A stretch of 64,000 nt of DNA from Amycolatopsis eburnea (GTDB taxonomy: Bacteria > Actinomycetota > Actinomycetes > Mycobacteriales > Pseudonocardiaceae). This document shows positions 49,756 through 59,394 of this stretch, one piece after another. Each line of letters opens with the position of its first letter. Position 1 is the first letter of the stretch. A program made the translations under genes and the position numbers. Location of the stretch: NCBI RefSeq assembly GCF_003937945.1, contig NZ_RSEC01000061.1, positions 575,990 through 639,989 of the forward strand, given 5' to 3'. The notes beneath the pieces were generated by a model. The model was not told the DNA's origin and did not search any database. It saw nothing but the letters and a program-made list of their open reading frames with translations.

Positions 49756-52581
49756 ATGACGAACGCGGTCCTGATCGGGCGGACGGCCGAACTCGCCGCG
49801 CTGGTCTCCGCCGCGCTGCGCCCGCCCGCGGTCCTCGTCCTCGAAGGGGAGGCGGGCACCGGCAAGACCCGGCTGGCCGCCGAACTCCTGGCCCGGCCCG
49901 AACTCGCCGGCGCCCGCGTGCTGGCCGCCCGCTGCCGGCCGCAGCGCGAGCCGTTCCCCTGCGGTGTGGTCGTCGAAGCGCTGCGGGACGCCGGGAAGTA
50001 CCTGCCGTCGGCCCCCTCGCCGGGACCGCTCACCGGCGTCCTGGCCCGGCACCTCCCGGAACTGGCGCAGCTGCTGCCGCCCGCGCCGGAACCGCTGGGG
50101 GACCGCCGCGCCGAGGCGCACCGGTTCTTCCGCGCCGTCCGCGAGCTGCTGGACCTGCTGGGCCCGCTGGTGCTGGTGCTCGAAGACCTGCAGTGGGCCG
50201 ACGACGGTTCGCGGCGGCTGTTGCGGTTCCTCATGGGCGACCTGCCCGCCGGAACGGTCCTGCTGGTGAGCCACCGGCCCGAGGACGTGCCGGGCGGGCT
50301 CCCGCTGGGCCGCGCGCACCGGCCCGCACCGGGCAGTTCGACCACGCTGGTCCGGCTCGGCCCGCTCGAGCCGGACGGCGTGCGGCAGCTGGCCTCGGCC
50401 CTGCTCGGCGAGCCCGGCGTGTCCGACGCGTTCGCGGCCCGGCTGCACGACCGGACGGCCGGGATCCCGTTCGTCGTCGAGGAAGTCGTGCGCGCGCTGC
50501 CGGTCCCGGTCACCGAGGGAGCGCTGGACACGATCGAGCCGCCGACGCTGGTGCGTGAAGCGATCGTCGAACGGCTCGGGTCGTTGCCGCTGGTCGCGCG
50601 GCGGATCGCCGAAGCCGCCGCGGTGCTCGCCGAGCCCGCGCCGGTCGAACTGCTCACGGCGGTCGCGGGGCTGGGCGCGACCCGGGGCCGCCAGGCGCTC
50701 GTCCTGGCGCTGGAACGGGCGGTGCTGGTCGGGGCCGCCGAGTGCCGCTACGGCTTCCGGCACGACTTCGCGCGGCGCGCGGCGTACGGCACGATCCCCG
50801 GGCCGGTGCGCCAGGAACTGCACCGGCGGGCCGTCCGCGCGCTGGCCGGACGGCGCCCGGAGCCGTGGCTGCGGCTGGCCGAGCACAGCCGGCAGGCGGG
50901 GAACGCGGCCGACGCGTTGCGGTACGGCGAAGCCGCCGCCGACCGCGCGATCGACGCGGGCGACCCGGCGACCGCGATCGGCCTGCTGCGCGCGCTGCTC
51001 GCCGGGCCCGAACTCGAACCGTCCGATGTGGACAGACTGGCGGCGAAGCTCGCGTCCGTGGCCGCGAACGGCGTGTCGCAGGCGGAGGTCGTGGCGACGC
51101 TGGAAGGGCTGTTGTCCGGCGACCGGTTGTCCGGGCGGCTGTCGGCGGAGATCCGGCTGAGCCTCGGGCTGCTGCTGGCCCGGCAGGCCGGCGGCTTGGA
51201 GGCGGCGCGCACCGAGATCGAGGTGGCGCTGCCGGGACTCGGGCACCGGCCCGACCTCGCCGGGCGGGCGATGGCGGTGCTCGCGCAGCCGTGGATCGGC
51301 GCGACGCCGTTGCGCGCGCACCTGCCGTGGCTCGACCGGGTCGACGGCCTCATCGCCACCGCGGCCGACGCGCGGCTGCGGCTGACGCTGATGGCCAACA
51401 ACATCCCGTCGCGCCTGCACATCGGCGACCCGCGCGCGTGGGCGGCGCTCGACGCGGCCCCGGTCAGCGCCGAGTCGGCCGAGGAACAGCGCCAGCTGGC
51501 GCGGCTGTACTGCAACGCCGCCGACGCGGGCGCGTGGACCGGGCACCACCGCCGGGCGCGCGGCCTGCTGGAACGCGGGATGCAGCTCGCCGCCGACGCC
51601 GGGACGCCCTACGTGGTCAGCACGGCCCGCACCACCGGCGTGCACATCGACTGGCTCAGCGGCGCCTGGGCCGGGCTCGACGAACGCGCGCGGGCGCTGC
51701 TGGCCGAGTACCGCGACCTGCTGCCGGTGAGCAGCGAGCTGTCACTGGTCCTGGGTCTGCTCGCGAGCGCGCGCGGCGCCTGGGACCGGGCCGCGGCGTG
51801 CTTCGCGGTGACCGGCGTCGACCGGCCGGAGAACGCGTTCACGCCGGTGGTCGTGGCCGCCCACGGCGGGATCGCCGGGATGCTGCTGGCCCAGGAAGCC
51901 GCCGAGGCGGCGGCCGCCGAAGCCGCGCGTGGCCTGGAACTGATCCGCACCAAGGGCGTCTGGGCGTGGTCGGGTGAGCTGGTCCCGGCGGCGGTGGTGG
52001 CGTTCTGCCGGACCGGCCGGGTGAGCGAAGCCCGTGACGTCCTCGCCGAGCTGGACCGCGAAACCCGCGACCTGGCGGCGCCGATGGCCCGGACGGTGCT
52101 GACGGAGGGCCGCGGCATCGTCGCGGCCCACGACGGCGACGTGGCCGGCGCGGCCGGGCTGTTCGACGAGGCCCGCGTCCGCTACGAGCGCCTCTCGGCG
52201 CCGTACCCGGCGGCACTGGCGGCCGAACGCCGCGCCCGGTGCCGGTTCGAGGCGGGCGACGTCGCCGCGGCGGGCGAGTTCGGCGACCTGGCCGACGCGT
52301 TCGCGGCACTGGGCGCGACCCGCGACGCGGCCCGCTGCCGCCACACGTTCCGCTCGACGGGCGCGACGGCCCCCTCCCGCCGCGGCCGCCGCGGCTACGG
52401 CGACGAGCTGTCCCCGCGCGAGCGCGACGTGGCCCGCCTGCTCACCGACGGCCACACGAACCGCGAGATCGCGGAGGTGCTGTTCCTGTCCCGGCGCACG
52501 GTCGAACAGCACGTCGCCAACGTGCTGCGGAAGCTGAAGGTGCGGTCGCGGGGCGATCTCGTGGGCGTGCGGACGGGGTGA
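49756..52581 (+). CDS. LAL-type LuxR regulator (AAA ATPase plus LuxR HTH)
   Basis: 941 residues. The N-terminal AAA/NTPase domain has Walker A GEAGTGKTRL (residues 31-40) and Walker B LVLVLEDLQWADDG (about 147-160). A long TPR-like helical region follows, and the last 60 residues are a LuxR HTH (LSPRERDVARLLTDGHTNREIAEVLFLSRRTVEQHVANVLRKL). The LAL (MalT-like) family activates transcription when ATP and an inducer are bound; many control secondary metabolism. GGGGAGGGGCGGGGC upstream of the ATG provides the ribosome site. The gene is monocistronic, with converging neighbours on both sides, so its target is unknown. Confidence 0.92.
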   Translation: MTNAVLIGRTAELAALVSAALRPPAVLVLEGEAGTGKTRLAAELLARPELAGARVLAARCRPQREPFPCGVVVEALRDAGKYLPSAPSPGPLTGVLARHLPELAQLLPPAPEPLGDRRAEAHRFFRAVRELLDLLGPLVLVLEDLQWADDGSRRLLRFLMGDLPAGTVLLVSHRPEDVPGGLPLGRAHRPAPGSSTTLVRLGPLEPDGVRQLASALLGEPGVSDAFAARLHDRTAGIPFVVEEVVRALPVPVTEGALDTIEPPTLVREAIVERLGSLPLVARRIAEAAAVLAEPAPVELLTAVAGLGATRGRQALVLALERAVLVGAAECRYGFRHDFARRAAYGTIPGPVRQELHRRAVRALAGRRPEPWLRLAEHSRQAGNAADALRYGEAAADRAIDAGDPATAIGLLRALLAGPELEPSDVDRLAAKLASVAANGVSQAEVVATLEGLLSGDRLSGRLSAEIRLSLGLLLARQAGGLEAARTEIEVALPGLGHRPDLAGRAMAVLAQPWIGATPLRAHLPWLDRVDGLIATAADARLRLTLMANNIPSRLHIGDPRAWAALDAAPVSAESAEEQRQLARLYCNAADAGAWTGHHRRARGLLERGMQLAADAGTPYVVSTARTTGVHIDWLSGAWAGLDERARALLAEYRDLLPVSSELSLVLGLLASARGAWDRAAACFAVTGVDRPENAFTPVVVAAHGGIAGMLLAQEAAEAAAAEAARGLELIRTKGVWAWSGELVPAAVVAFCRTGRVSEARDVLAELDRETRDLAAPMARTVLTEGRGIVAAHDGDVAGAAGLFDEARVRYERLSAPYPAALAAERRARCRFEAGDVAAAGEFGDLADAFAALGATRDAARCRHTFRSTGATAPSRRGRRGYGDELSPRERDVARLLTDGHTNREIAEVLFLSRRTVEQHVANVLRKLKVRSRGDLVGVRTG

Positions 52582-52593
52582 GGGGTCAGCGCC

Positions 52594-52697
52594 CCGGCAA
52601 AGTCGGTCGCCGAACTGGCCGTTCCGGGCGATCCGTCGCCACACCGGCACCCGCCCCGAGTTCGCCACCAGCACGGCCGCTGAAGCGACTTTGCCGG
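52594..52697. repeat. 104-bp element with 12-bp inverted termini and flanking direct repeats
   Basis: The ends are CCGGCAAAGTCG (52594-52605) and its exact complement (52686-52697). The outer flanks GGGGTGAG-N-GGTCAGCG are nearly repeated on both sides (about 52576-52591 and 52704-52720), which might be a target duplication or chance. It lies in the gap between the 3' ends of the LAL regulator and the anti-sigma-like gene, where it could end transcription both ways. Confidence 0.6.
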
Positions 52698-52714
52698 AAC
52701 CCTGGGGTGAGCGG

Positions 52715-53170
52715 TCAGCGGAATGGGCCAACGGGCACCAGCGCCCAGACGATCTTGCCGGGTGGGCAGGCGCGGACGCCCCAGCCGTGGGAGAGCTGGC
52801 CGACCAGCCGCAGGCCGTGCCCGCTGCCTGCGGCCACGCGTTCGATCGCCGGGTCCTCGTCGGCCACCTCCACGAGCAGGCCACGGCGTTCGCGGGTGAC
52901 CCACAGGCGCGACGGCCGCCCGGTGTGCGCGTAGGCGTTGCCGACGAGTTCGTCGACCACCAGCAGCAACGCCCCGAGCAGTTCACCCCGCGGCAGCCCG
53001 AAGCCGACGCAGTCGGCGACGGTCGAGCGGATCCGCCGCAGCGGGGGTCTCGTGGTGAGGTCGATCGTCAGCTCCGCGGCGACGGCGGTTCGGAGGCTGA
53101 GCCACTCCACGAGCTGTGCCCACTCCGGTGGCAGTGGCTCGAGGTCTTCCGAGCCCGCCGTTTCGGCCAT
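52715..53170 (-). CDS. HATPase_c anti-sigma-like ATP-binding protein
   Basis: 151 residues. The GHKL fold is visible: LLLVVDELVGNAYAHTGRPSRLWVTRERRGLLVEVADEDP (N box with the conserved E-x2-N) and GSGHGLRLVGQLSHGWGVRACPPGKIVWALVP (G2 box). This is the RsbW/SpoIIAB type abundant in Streptomyces relatives, which can act as an anti-sigma factor or a kinase for an anti-anti-sigma partner. No partner gene lies nearby. It is divergent from the S9 peptidase gene. Confidence 0.87.
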   Translation of the reverse strand: MAETAGSEDLEPLPPEWAQLVEWLSLRTAVAAELTIDLTTRPPLRRIRSTVADCVGFGLPRGELLGALLLVVDELVGNAYAHTGRPSRLWVTRERRGLLVEVADEDPAIERVAAGSGHGLRLVGQLSHGWGVRACPPGKIVWALVPVGPFR

Positions 53171-53266
53171 GCGCACGCCCTCCTCTCGGCAGGGGTTCGG
53201 GGCCGCCGGGCCGCCGGATGGGTCGGCGGTGGCGTGCCGGAACGGGACCCGGGCAGACTGGAGCCG

Positions 53267-55239
53267 GTGACCGAACGCGAGCTGACAGCGCAGACCGTGG
53301 TCGACCGCGAAGTCCCGGCCGAGCCCCGCCTTTCCCCGGACGGCCGGTGGGTGGCGTTCGTGACGTGCCCGGTCGGGTGGGTGGGCGGCCGCCGGACGAG
53401 CACCCTGTGGCTGGCCGCGCCGACGGCACCGAACCACCCCGGCGGTTGACCCCGGGCACGGCAGATGTCGGTGGGCCGAGGTGGGCGCCGGACTCGGGGT
53501 CGCTGTTCTTCCTGTCGGACGCGCAGCTGCACCGGGTCGGCGTGGGTGGAGGTGCGGCCGAGCGGTTGACGGACCTGCCTGGTGGGTTGGCGGCTTTCGC
53601 GCCTCTGCCGGGCGGAACCACGGTGGCGCTGATCGGCCCGGGGCCGGCGGACGACGGGCCATCGGGTGTCGATGGCCCGCACCGGCCTGTCGGCCCCCGG
53701 CCCGATCGGCTGCTTGAGGTGCCCACCCGTGCCGTCGGCGAGGCCGGGCCGGGCCCGATCACGGGAGCGGCCACTGGCCCCCGGCCCGATCGGCTGCTTG
53801 ACGCGCCGACGCGTGCCGTCGGCGCGGTCGGCGAGGCCGGGCCGGGCCCGGTCAGGGAAGCGACCACCGCCGCCCGCCCCGATCGGCTCTGGCTGCTCGA
53901 CCTCCCGGCCCGCGCCGTCCACGCGATCGGCGACCTCGGCCACCGCCATGTCCGCGAAGTCGCCCCGAGACCCGACGGCCAGACCCTCGCCGTCCTCACC
54001 TGGGCCACCGCCGAGCGCAACCCCGGCGTCTTCGCACCCGGCCTGTTCCTCGTCGACGTCACCACCGGCGCCACCGAAGACCTCGGCACCCCCGCGCTGG
54101 AAGCCGCCGACCTCGTCTGGTGGCGCCAAGAAAACACCTGGCAGCTCGCCTACCGCGGCCTCACCCCACCCGCGCTCGTGGGCGGCCACGCGATCTTCGC
54201 CGTCCCCGGCCACCGCAACCTCACCGCTCGGATGACCTCCTGCCCGATCGCACTCGCACCGGGCCCGCACGCGTTGTTCGCCGACGGCCTGGACACCACG
54301 ATCCGCCGCCTCGACTCCGCCACCGGAACCTTCGTCGAAGCCGAGCGGGCCCGCGGCTCCCTGACCGGCCTCAGCGTCAGCGAAGCAGGCACCTTCGCCG
54401 TCATCGCCGGCGCCGGGAACGCACCCGAGGAAGTCCGGACGCACCGCACGATCAGCCGGACCGGACCCACGGGAATCCGCTGGGGCACCCAAGAACGCCT
54501 GCACTACCCAGCGGAAGACGGCACCGACCTCGACGGCCTCCTCGTCCTCCCGCCGGGCAGGACGGACGGCCCGTTCCCCCTGGTGACCCTCGTCCACGGC
54601 GGCCCGTACGACCGCTACGCCGACCGCCTCAACCTGGGCTGGTACCCCTCCGGCCAGTGGCTCGCCGCCGCCGGGTTCGCCGTCTTCCTGCCGAACCCGC
54701 GGGGCAGCATGGGCCGGGGACACGCCTTCGCCGCCGAGGTCGCCGGAGACGTCGGCGGGGCGGAGTTCGGCGACGTCGAAAGCGGCATCGACCTGCTCGT
54801 GGAACGCGGGATCGCCGACGAGAGCCGGCTCGGGATCGGCGGCTGGAGCCACGGTGGCTTCTTCGCCGCGTGGGCCGTCGCGCGCACCGATCGCTTCAAA
54901 GCCGCCGTCGTGGGCGCCGGGGTCATCGACTGGCCCCTCCTCGCCGAGACCGGGGAGCACAGCCGGTTCGAGGCCGCGCTGGGCGGGAAGGAGAACAGCC
55001 CGATCACCCACGCGCACCGGATCCGGACGCCCGTGCTCATCCTGCACGGCGAAGCCGACACCAACGTCCCGCTCTCGCAGGCCGAACTCCTGCACGACGC
55101 CCTCGGCGACCGCGAGCACGAGTTCGTGGTCTACCCCGGGGAGAACCACTCGATCCGCGGCCGCGACCACCAGATCGACGTCCTGCACCGCACGCGCGAG
55201 TGGTTCTCCCGGTGGCTCACACCTGCTCGCCCAGCTTGA
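53267..55239 (+). CDS. S9 family peptidase (prolyl oligopeptidase-like), frameshifted near the 5' end
   Basis: As sequenced this is not one open frame. The 5' part reads VTERELTAQTVVDREVPAEPRLSPDGRWVAFV from a GTG at 53267 (GGAG upstream), then stops at 53449. The rest reads in the +1 frame as ADGTEPPRRLTPG.. to the normal stop. One extra G near 53419 (in CTGGCCGCG) would rejoin them, so this is either a sequencing error or a pseudogene with an intact catalytic domain. The peptidase has Ser in GGWSHGG, Asp in HGEADTNV and His in ENHSI. A proline/Gly-rich 84-bp repeat at 53692-53830 interrupts the propeller. It overlaps the hpaD gene by 23 bp. Confidence 0.75.
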
Positions 55240-56260
55240 ACTCCGCCTCGCCGGTGCTGAAGGAGAACCCGTCCGCGCCGATGGTGACGTCGGCTTCACG
55301 CGGCTCGGACCGGGCCAGCACCGGCTGGACGGCGCCGTCGAGGTCCAGCACCACCGACGCGTCGGTGTACCAGCTCGGCACCACCGGGTTGCCCCACCAG
55401 TCGCGGCGCTGGTTGTCGTGGACGTCCCAGGTGATCACCGGGTTGTCCGGGTCGCCGGTGTAGTAGTCGTGGGTGTAGATCTCGATGCGGTGCCCGTCGG
55501 GATCGCGCACGTACAGGTAGAACGCGTTCGACACACCGTGCCGGCCCGGGCCCCGCTCGATCATGCCGGACTTCCGCAGGGCGCCCAGGTGGTCGCAGAT
55601 GTGCAGGATCTGGTGCCGCTCGTGCGAGGCGAACGCGATGTGGTGCAGCCGCGGCCCGTCGCCGCCGGTCAGGGCGACGTCGTGGACCGTCGGCTTGCGG
55701 AACAGCCAGGCCGCGTACACCGTGCCCTCGTCGTCCTGGATGTCCTCCGACACGCGGAAACCCAGGCCCTCGTAGTACTTCCGGGCCGCCGGGACGTCCG
55801 GGGTGTCGAGGTTGAAGTGGTCCAAGCGCGACAGCGCGCCGGCGCCGTGGACGTCGTAGCGCTGCGTGAACCGCTCGACGTGCTCGGCCTCGTGGAAGAA
55901 CTCCACCGGGAACCCGAGCGGGTCGAGGATCCGCACCGCCTCGCCGATGCCGCGCGTGGCGCCCGCCGGACGGCGGTCCACCCGCACGCCCAGCTCGCGG
56001 TAGTACGCCTCGGCGAGGTCGAGGTCACCGGGCGTGCGCACCCGGTAGGCCAGCACCCCCAGCGCGGGCGCCGGCCCCTTGCGCAGCACCAGCGAATGGT
56101 GGAGGTACTCCTCGAACGCCCGCAGGTACAGCGCGTCGGCGTCCTCGTGGGTGACGACGAGCCCGAGCACGTCGACGTAGAACTCCCGCGACGCCACCAG
56201 ATCGGTGACGACGAGCTCGGCGTACGCGCAGCGGATGACGTCCGGCGGCGTTGCGGTCAT
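55217..56260 (-). CDS. hpaD: 3,4-Dihydroxyphenylacetate 2,3-dioxygenase (extradiol, VOC type)
   Basis: 347 residues with two VOC modules. The iron ligands fall in DHFNLDTP (first histidine), LHHIAFA (second) and RIEIYTHDY (glutamate). The family call comes from the conserved HPCD segments CAYAELVVTDLVASREFYVDVLGL and LFRKPTVHDVAL. It ring-opens homoprotocatechuate in the 4-hydroxyphenylacetate pathway. The ATG overlaps the hpaE stop by 4 bp and is the last gene of the operon. The 3' end overlaps the converging S9 peptidase gene by 23 bp. Confidence 0.9.
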   Translation of the reverse strand: MTATPPDVIRCAYAELVVTDLVASREFYVDVLGLVVTHEDADALYLRAFEEYLHHSLVLRKGPAPALGVLAYRVRTPGDLDLAEAYYRELGVRVDRRPAGATRGIGEAVRILDPLGFPVEFFHEAEHVERFTQRYDVHGAGALSRLDHFNLDTPDVPAARKYYEGLGFRVSEDIQDDEGTVYAAWLFRKPTVHDVALTGGDGPRLHHIAFASHERHQILHICDHLGALRKSGMIERGPGRHGVSNAFYLYVRDPDGHRIEIYTHDYYTGDPDNPVITWDVHDNQRRDWWGNPVVPSWYTDASVVLDLDGAVQPVLARSEPREADVTIGADGFSFSTGEAEFKLGEQV

Positions 56261-57765
56261 GACTGTCCCTTCTGGACGGTGCCGAAGCGGGCGGTGTGCA
56301 CCGGCCCGAGCGAGACGTGGATCGCCTGCTGGTGGGTGTAGAAGTCGAGCGAGCGGTAGCCGCCTTCGTGACCGAGGCCGGACGCCTTGACCCCGCCGAA
56401 CGGCGTCCGCAGGTCGCGGACGTTGTGCGAGTTCAGCCAGACCATCCCGGCCTCGACCGACTGCGCGAAGGTGTGCGCCCGCTGCAGGTTCGACGTCCAG
56501 AGGTACGCGGCCAGCCCGTACTTGACGTCGTTGGCCAGCGCCAGCGCCTCGGCTTCGGTGTCGAACGGCGTCAGCGCGACGACCGGCCCGAAGATCTCCT
56601 CCTGGAAGATCCGCGCGGTCGGCGGCACATCGGCGAACACCGTCGGCGCCACGTAGTTGCCGCTGTCCAAACCGGACGGACGTCCGCCGCCGGCCAGCAG
56701 CCGGCCTTCGGACTTGCCCAGCTCGACGTAGCGCATCACCTTGTCGTAGTGCTCGGGGTGCACCAGCGCGCCGACCTCGGTGGCCGGGTCGTGCGGGTCG
56801 CCCACGACGATGTTCCGCGCCCGCTCGGCGTACCGCGCGCAGAACTCGTCGTAGACCGGCCGCTCGACGAGGATCCGGCTGCCCGCGGTGCAGCGCTCGC
56901 CGTTGAGGGAGAATACGCCGAAGAGCGTCGAGTCGAGCGCGGCGTCGAGGTCGGCGTCGGCGAACACGATGGCCGGGGACTTGCCGCCCAGCTCCATCGA
57001 CATGCCCTTGAGGTGCGCCGCGCAGTTGCGGTAGATCGTCTGCCCGGTCGTGGTCTCGCCGGTGAACGAGATCAGCGGGACGTCGGGGTGCTTGACCAGC
57101 GCGTCGCCCGCCTCCTCCCCGAAGCCGTTGACCAGGTTGAAGACCCCGTCGGGCAGCCCGGCGCCGGCGAAGATCTCCGCCCACAGGCTCGCCGACAGCG
57201 GCGTGAACTCGGCCGGCTTGAGCACCACCGTGCAGCCCGACGCCAGTGCCGGCGCGAGCTTCCAGCTCTCCAGCATGAAGGGCGTGTTCCACGGCGTGAT
57301 CAGCCCGGCCACCCCGACCGGCTTGCGGTGCACGTAGTTCACCTGCCGGCCGGGCACCTGGTAGGTGTCGTCGGCCTGGGCGACGACGAGGTCGGCGAAG
57401 AACCGGAAGTTCTCGGCCGCGCGCTGCGCCTGCCCGAGCGCCTGGGTGATCGGCAGCCCGGTGTCGAACGTCTCCAGCTCGGCCAGCCGCTTGTCCTGCG
57501 CCTCGACGGCGTCGGCGATCTTGTTCAGCACCCGGGCCCGCGCCCGGGGCAGCAGGCGCGGCCACGGCCCGTCGGTGAACGCCGTGCGCGCCGCCGCGAC
57601 CGCGCGGTCGACGTCTTCGGCCTGGCCCGCGGCCGCCGTGACGTACGGGGTGTTGGACACCGGGTCGAGCACGTCGAACGTCTTGCCCGACACGCTGTCG
57701 ACCAGTTCGCCGCCGATGTAGTGCTTCAGCTCGCCCGGCAGTCCTTCCGGGACGTAGTGGCTCAT
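56257..57765 (-). CDS. hpaE: 5-Carboxymethyl-2-hydroxymuconate semialdehyde dehydrogenase
   Basis: 502 residues of an NAD-dependent aldehyde dehydrogenase. The catalytic cysteine is in FSLNGERCTAGSRILVE, the general base in ELGGKSPAIVFADAD, and the NAD fold shows ITPWNTPFMLESWKLAPALASG. Position between hpaD and the hpaI-like gene, with ATGA overlaps on both sides, identifies it as HpaE, which oxidises the ring-cleavage product of HpaD. There are no unusual features. Confidence 0.9.
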   Translation of the reverse strand: MSHYVPEGLPGELKHYIGGELVDSVSGKTFDVLDPVSNTPYVTAAAGQAEDVDRAVAAARTAFTDGPWPRLLPRARARVLNKIADAVEAQDKRLAELETFDTGLPITQALGQAQRAAENFRFFADLVVAQADDTYQVPGRQVNYVHRKPVGVAGLITPWNTPFMLESWKLAPALASGCTVVLKPAEFTPLSASLWAEIFAGAGLPDGVFNLVNGFGEEAGDALVKHPDVPLISFTGETTTGQTIYRNCAAHLKGMSMELGGKSPAIVFADADLDAALDSTLFGVFSLNGERCTAGSRILVERPVYDEFCARYAERARNIVVGDPHDPATEVGALVHPEHYDKVMRYVELGKSEGRLLAGGGRPSGLDSGNYVAPTVFADVPPTARIFQEEIFGPVVALTPFDTEAEALALANDVKYGLAAYLWTSNLQRAHTFAQSVEAGMVWLNSHNVRDLRTPFGGVKASGLGHEGGYRSLDFYTHQQAIHVSLGPVHTARFGTVQKGQS

Positions 57766-58709
57766 TGCTTTCCTTCCACGGTGTAGCCCTCGACCGGGCT
57801 GAGGTACGGAGCCCCTTCGGCCATCAGGTCCTTGATCCGCGCGATGCCGGCGTCGGTCGGGGTGATCAGCGGCGGCCGCACGTGCCCGGAGGCGATCAGC
57901 CCGCGCTGTTCGAGGACCCACTTCCCGGGCGCCGGGTTCGTCTCGACGAACAGCAGGTCGACCAGCGGGTGCAGGCCGTAGTGGAGTTCCCGCGCCCGCT
58001 CGTGGTCGCCGGACTGCCACGCGGTGTACATCTCCGCGCAGGCGGCCGGGGCGATGTTGGCCGTCGCGCTGACGAACCCGGCGCCGCCGAGGGCCAGCAG
58101 CGGCAGGCACAGCAGCTCGATGCCCGACCACACGAGCAGGCTGCGGCCGCACAGGTGCAGCACGCGGGAGAAGTGCTCGAAGTCCTTCGTCGTCTCCTTG
58201 ATCCCGACGAAGTTGTCGCACGAGCGGAACAGCCGTGCGACGGTCTCCGGCGCGAGGTCGACCGCGGTCCGGCTGGGCACGTTGTAGGCGATGATCGGCA
58301 GGTCCGGGAACTCCCGGCAGACCGTGCGGTACCAGACGAACAGCGCGTCCTGGGTGGGCCGCGCGTAGTACGGCGTGATGACGAGCGCGGCGTCGATCCC
58401 GGCGTCCCGGGCGATGCCCGTCAGTTCCAGGGTCTCGTCGAGCTTCGCCGAACCGGTGCCCGGCACGAACGGCACGCGGTCGCCGACCGCGCTGGCCACC
58501 GTGCGGATCGCCGCGGCGCGTTCGGCGATGGTCTGGGAGCCGGGTTCGCCGGTGGAGCCGCCGATCGAGATGCCGTGCGAGCCCGAGGCGAGCTGCCAGC
58601 GCACGAGGTTCTCGAGACCGCCGTGGTCGACGGCCCCCTCGGCGGTGAACGGCGTCATCAGCGGCGCGATCGACCCGCGGATGGCCTGGGGATCGGAGCG
58701 GAAGCGCAT
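57762..58709 (-). CDS. DapA-family aldolase acting as HpaI analogue
   Basis: 315 residues of a TIM-barrel class I aldolase. The Schiff-base lysine is in FVGIKETTKD (about residue 165), with the tyrosine in IAYNVPSRT and GSTGEPG near the N-terminus. In sequence it is a dihydrodipicolinate-synthase relative, but its place in an hpa operon matches the subfamily described as the non-orthologous replacement of HpaI, the 2,4-dihydroxyhept-2-ene-1,7-dioate aldolase that forms pyruvate and succinate semialdehyde. The real lysine-pathway dapA would be elsewhere. It is coupled to hpaE. Confidence 0.85.
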   Translation of the reverse strand: MRFRSDPQAIRGSIAPLMTPFTAEGAVDHGGLENLVRWQLASGSHGISIGGSTGEPGSQTIAERAAAIRTVASAVGDRVPFVPGTGSAKLDETLELTGIARDAGIDAALVITPYYARPTQDALFVWYRTVCREFPDLPIIAYNVPSRTAVDLAPETVARLFRSCDNFVGIKETTKDFEHFSRVLHLCGRSLLVWSGIELLCLPLLALGGAGFVSATANIAPAACAEMYTAWQSGDHERARELHYGLHPLVDLLFVETNPAPGKWVLEQRGLIASGHVRPPLITPTDAGIARIKDLMAEGAPYLSPVEGYTVEGKQ

Positions 58710-58725
58710 GGGTTTCCCTTCTGGG

Positions 58726-59394
58726 TCAGTGGCGGCGGTAGGCGAGGAACGCGTCCAGGGTGGCCAGCCGGTGGGCGCGGACGGCCTGCTCGACCTCGGC
58801 GGCGGGTGCGCCGGTCTCGAGCAGGGCGAGGATGGCTTCGTGCTCGGCGACCGACTCGCGGGCCCGGCCGGGCACGAAGCTGAACGTCGAGGACCGCAGG
58901 CCGCTCAGCCGGTCCCAGCCGCGCCGGACCAGGTCGAGGACCTGCGGGTTGGGACAGGCGCTGAACAGCACGGCGTGGAAGTCGCGGTTGAGCCCGGTGA
59001 ACCGGGCCGGTTCGAAGTGCCCGAGGCAGTCCGCCAGCTCGGCGTTCAGCGCACGGGCCTCGGCCAGCGCGCCGGGCGGCAGCACGGGGGCGGCGAGCGC
59101 GGCGGCGTACCCCTCGACCAGCGCGAGGGTCTGCATCGTGTGCTGGTACAGGCTTTCGTCGACCATCGCGACCTGCGCGCCGACGTTGCGCTCGAAGGTC
59201 ACCAGTCCCTCGGCTTCCAGCAGCCGGATCGCCTCGCGGATCGGGACGACGCTGACGCCGAGCTCCTGGGCGAGCTGGCCGAGGACGAGGCGGTAGCCGG
59301 GGGAGAAGGTGCCGTCGGCGATCCGGGCCTTGATCCACTCGTAGGCGATCCGCGACTTGCTCATCGCGGTGCCGTTCACCGTTTCGCGAGCCAT
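58726..59394 (-). CDS. GntR-family (FCD) regulator of the homoprotocatechuate operon
   Basis: 222 residues. The winged helix is SRIAYEWIKARIADGTFSPGYRLVLGQLAQELGVSVVPIREAIRLLEAEGLV, followed by an all-helical FCD ligand domain with the usual Asp/His metal-site residues (e.g. NRDFHAVLF and SVAEHEAIL). The start at 59394 has GGGAGG upstream and overlaps the FAH-RraA gene by 19 bp. It should repress the operon until a pathway intermediate binds. The AT-rich palindrome at 60827-60844 is the probable operator. Confidence 0.88.
   Translation of the reverse strand: MARETVNGTAMSKSRIAYEWIKARIADGTFSPGYRLVLGQLAQELGVSVVPIREAIRLLEAEGLVTFERNVGAQVAMVDESLYQHTMQTLALVEGYAAALAAPVLPPGALAEARALNAELADCLGHFEPARFTGLNRDFHAVLFSACPNPQVLDLVRRGWDRLSGLRSSTFSFVPGRARESVAEHEAILALLETGAPAAEVEQAVRAHRLATLDAFLAYRRH

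Noticed and set aside
57762..58709. Calling the DapA-family gene the lysine-pathway dapA
   Set aside because: It is translationally coupled to hpaE in a homoprotocatechuate operon, where a DapA-like protein replaces HpaI.
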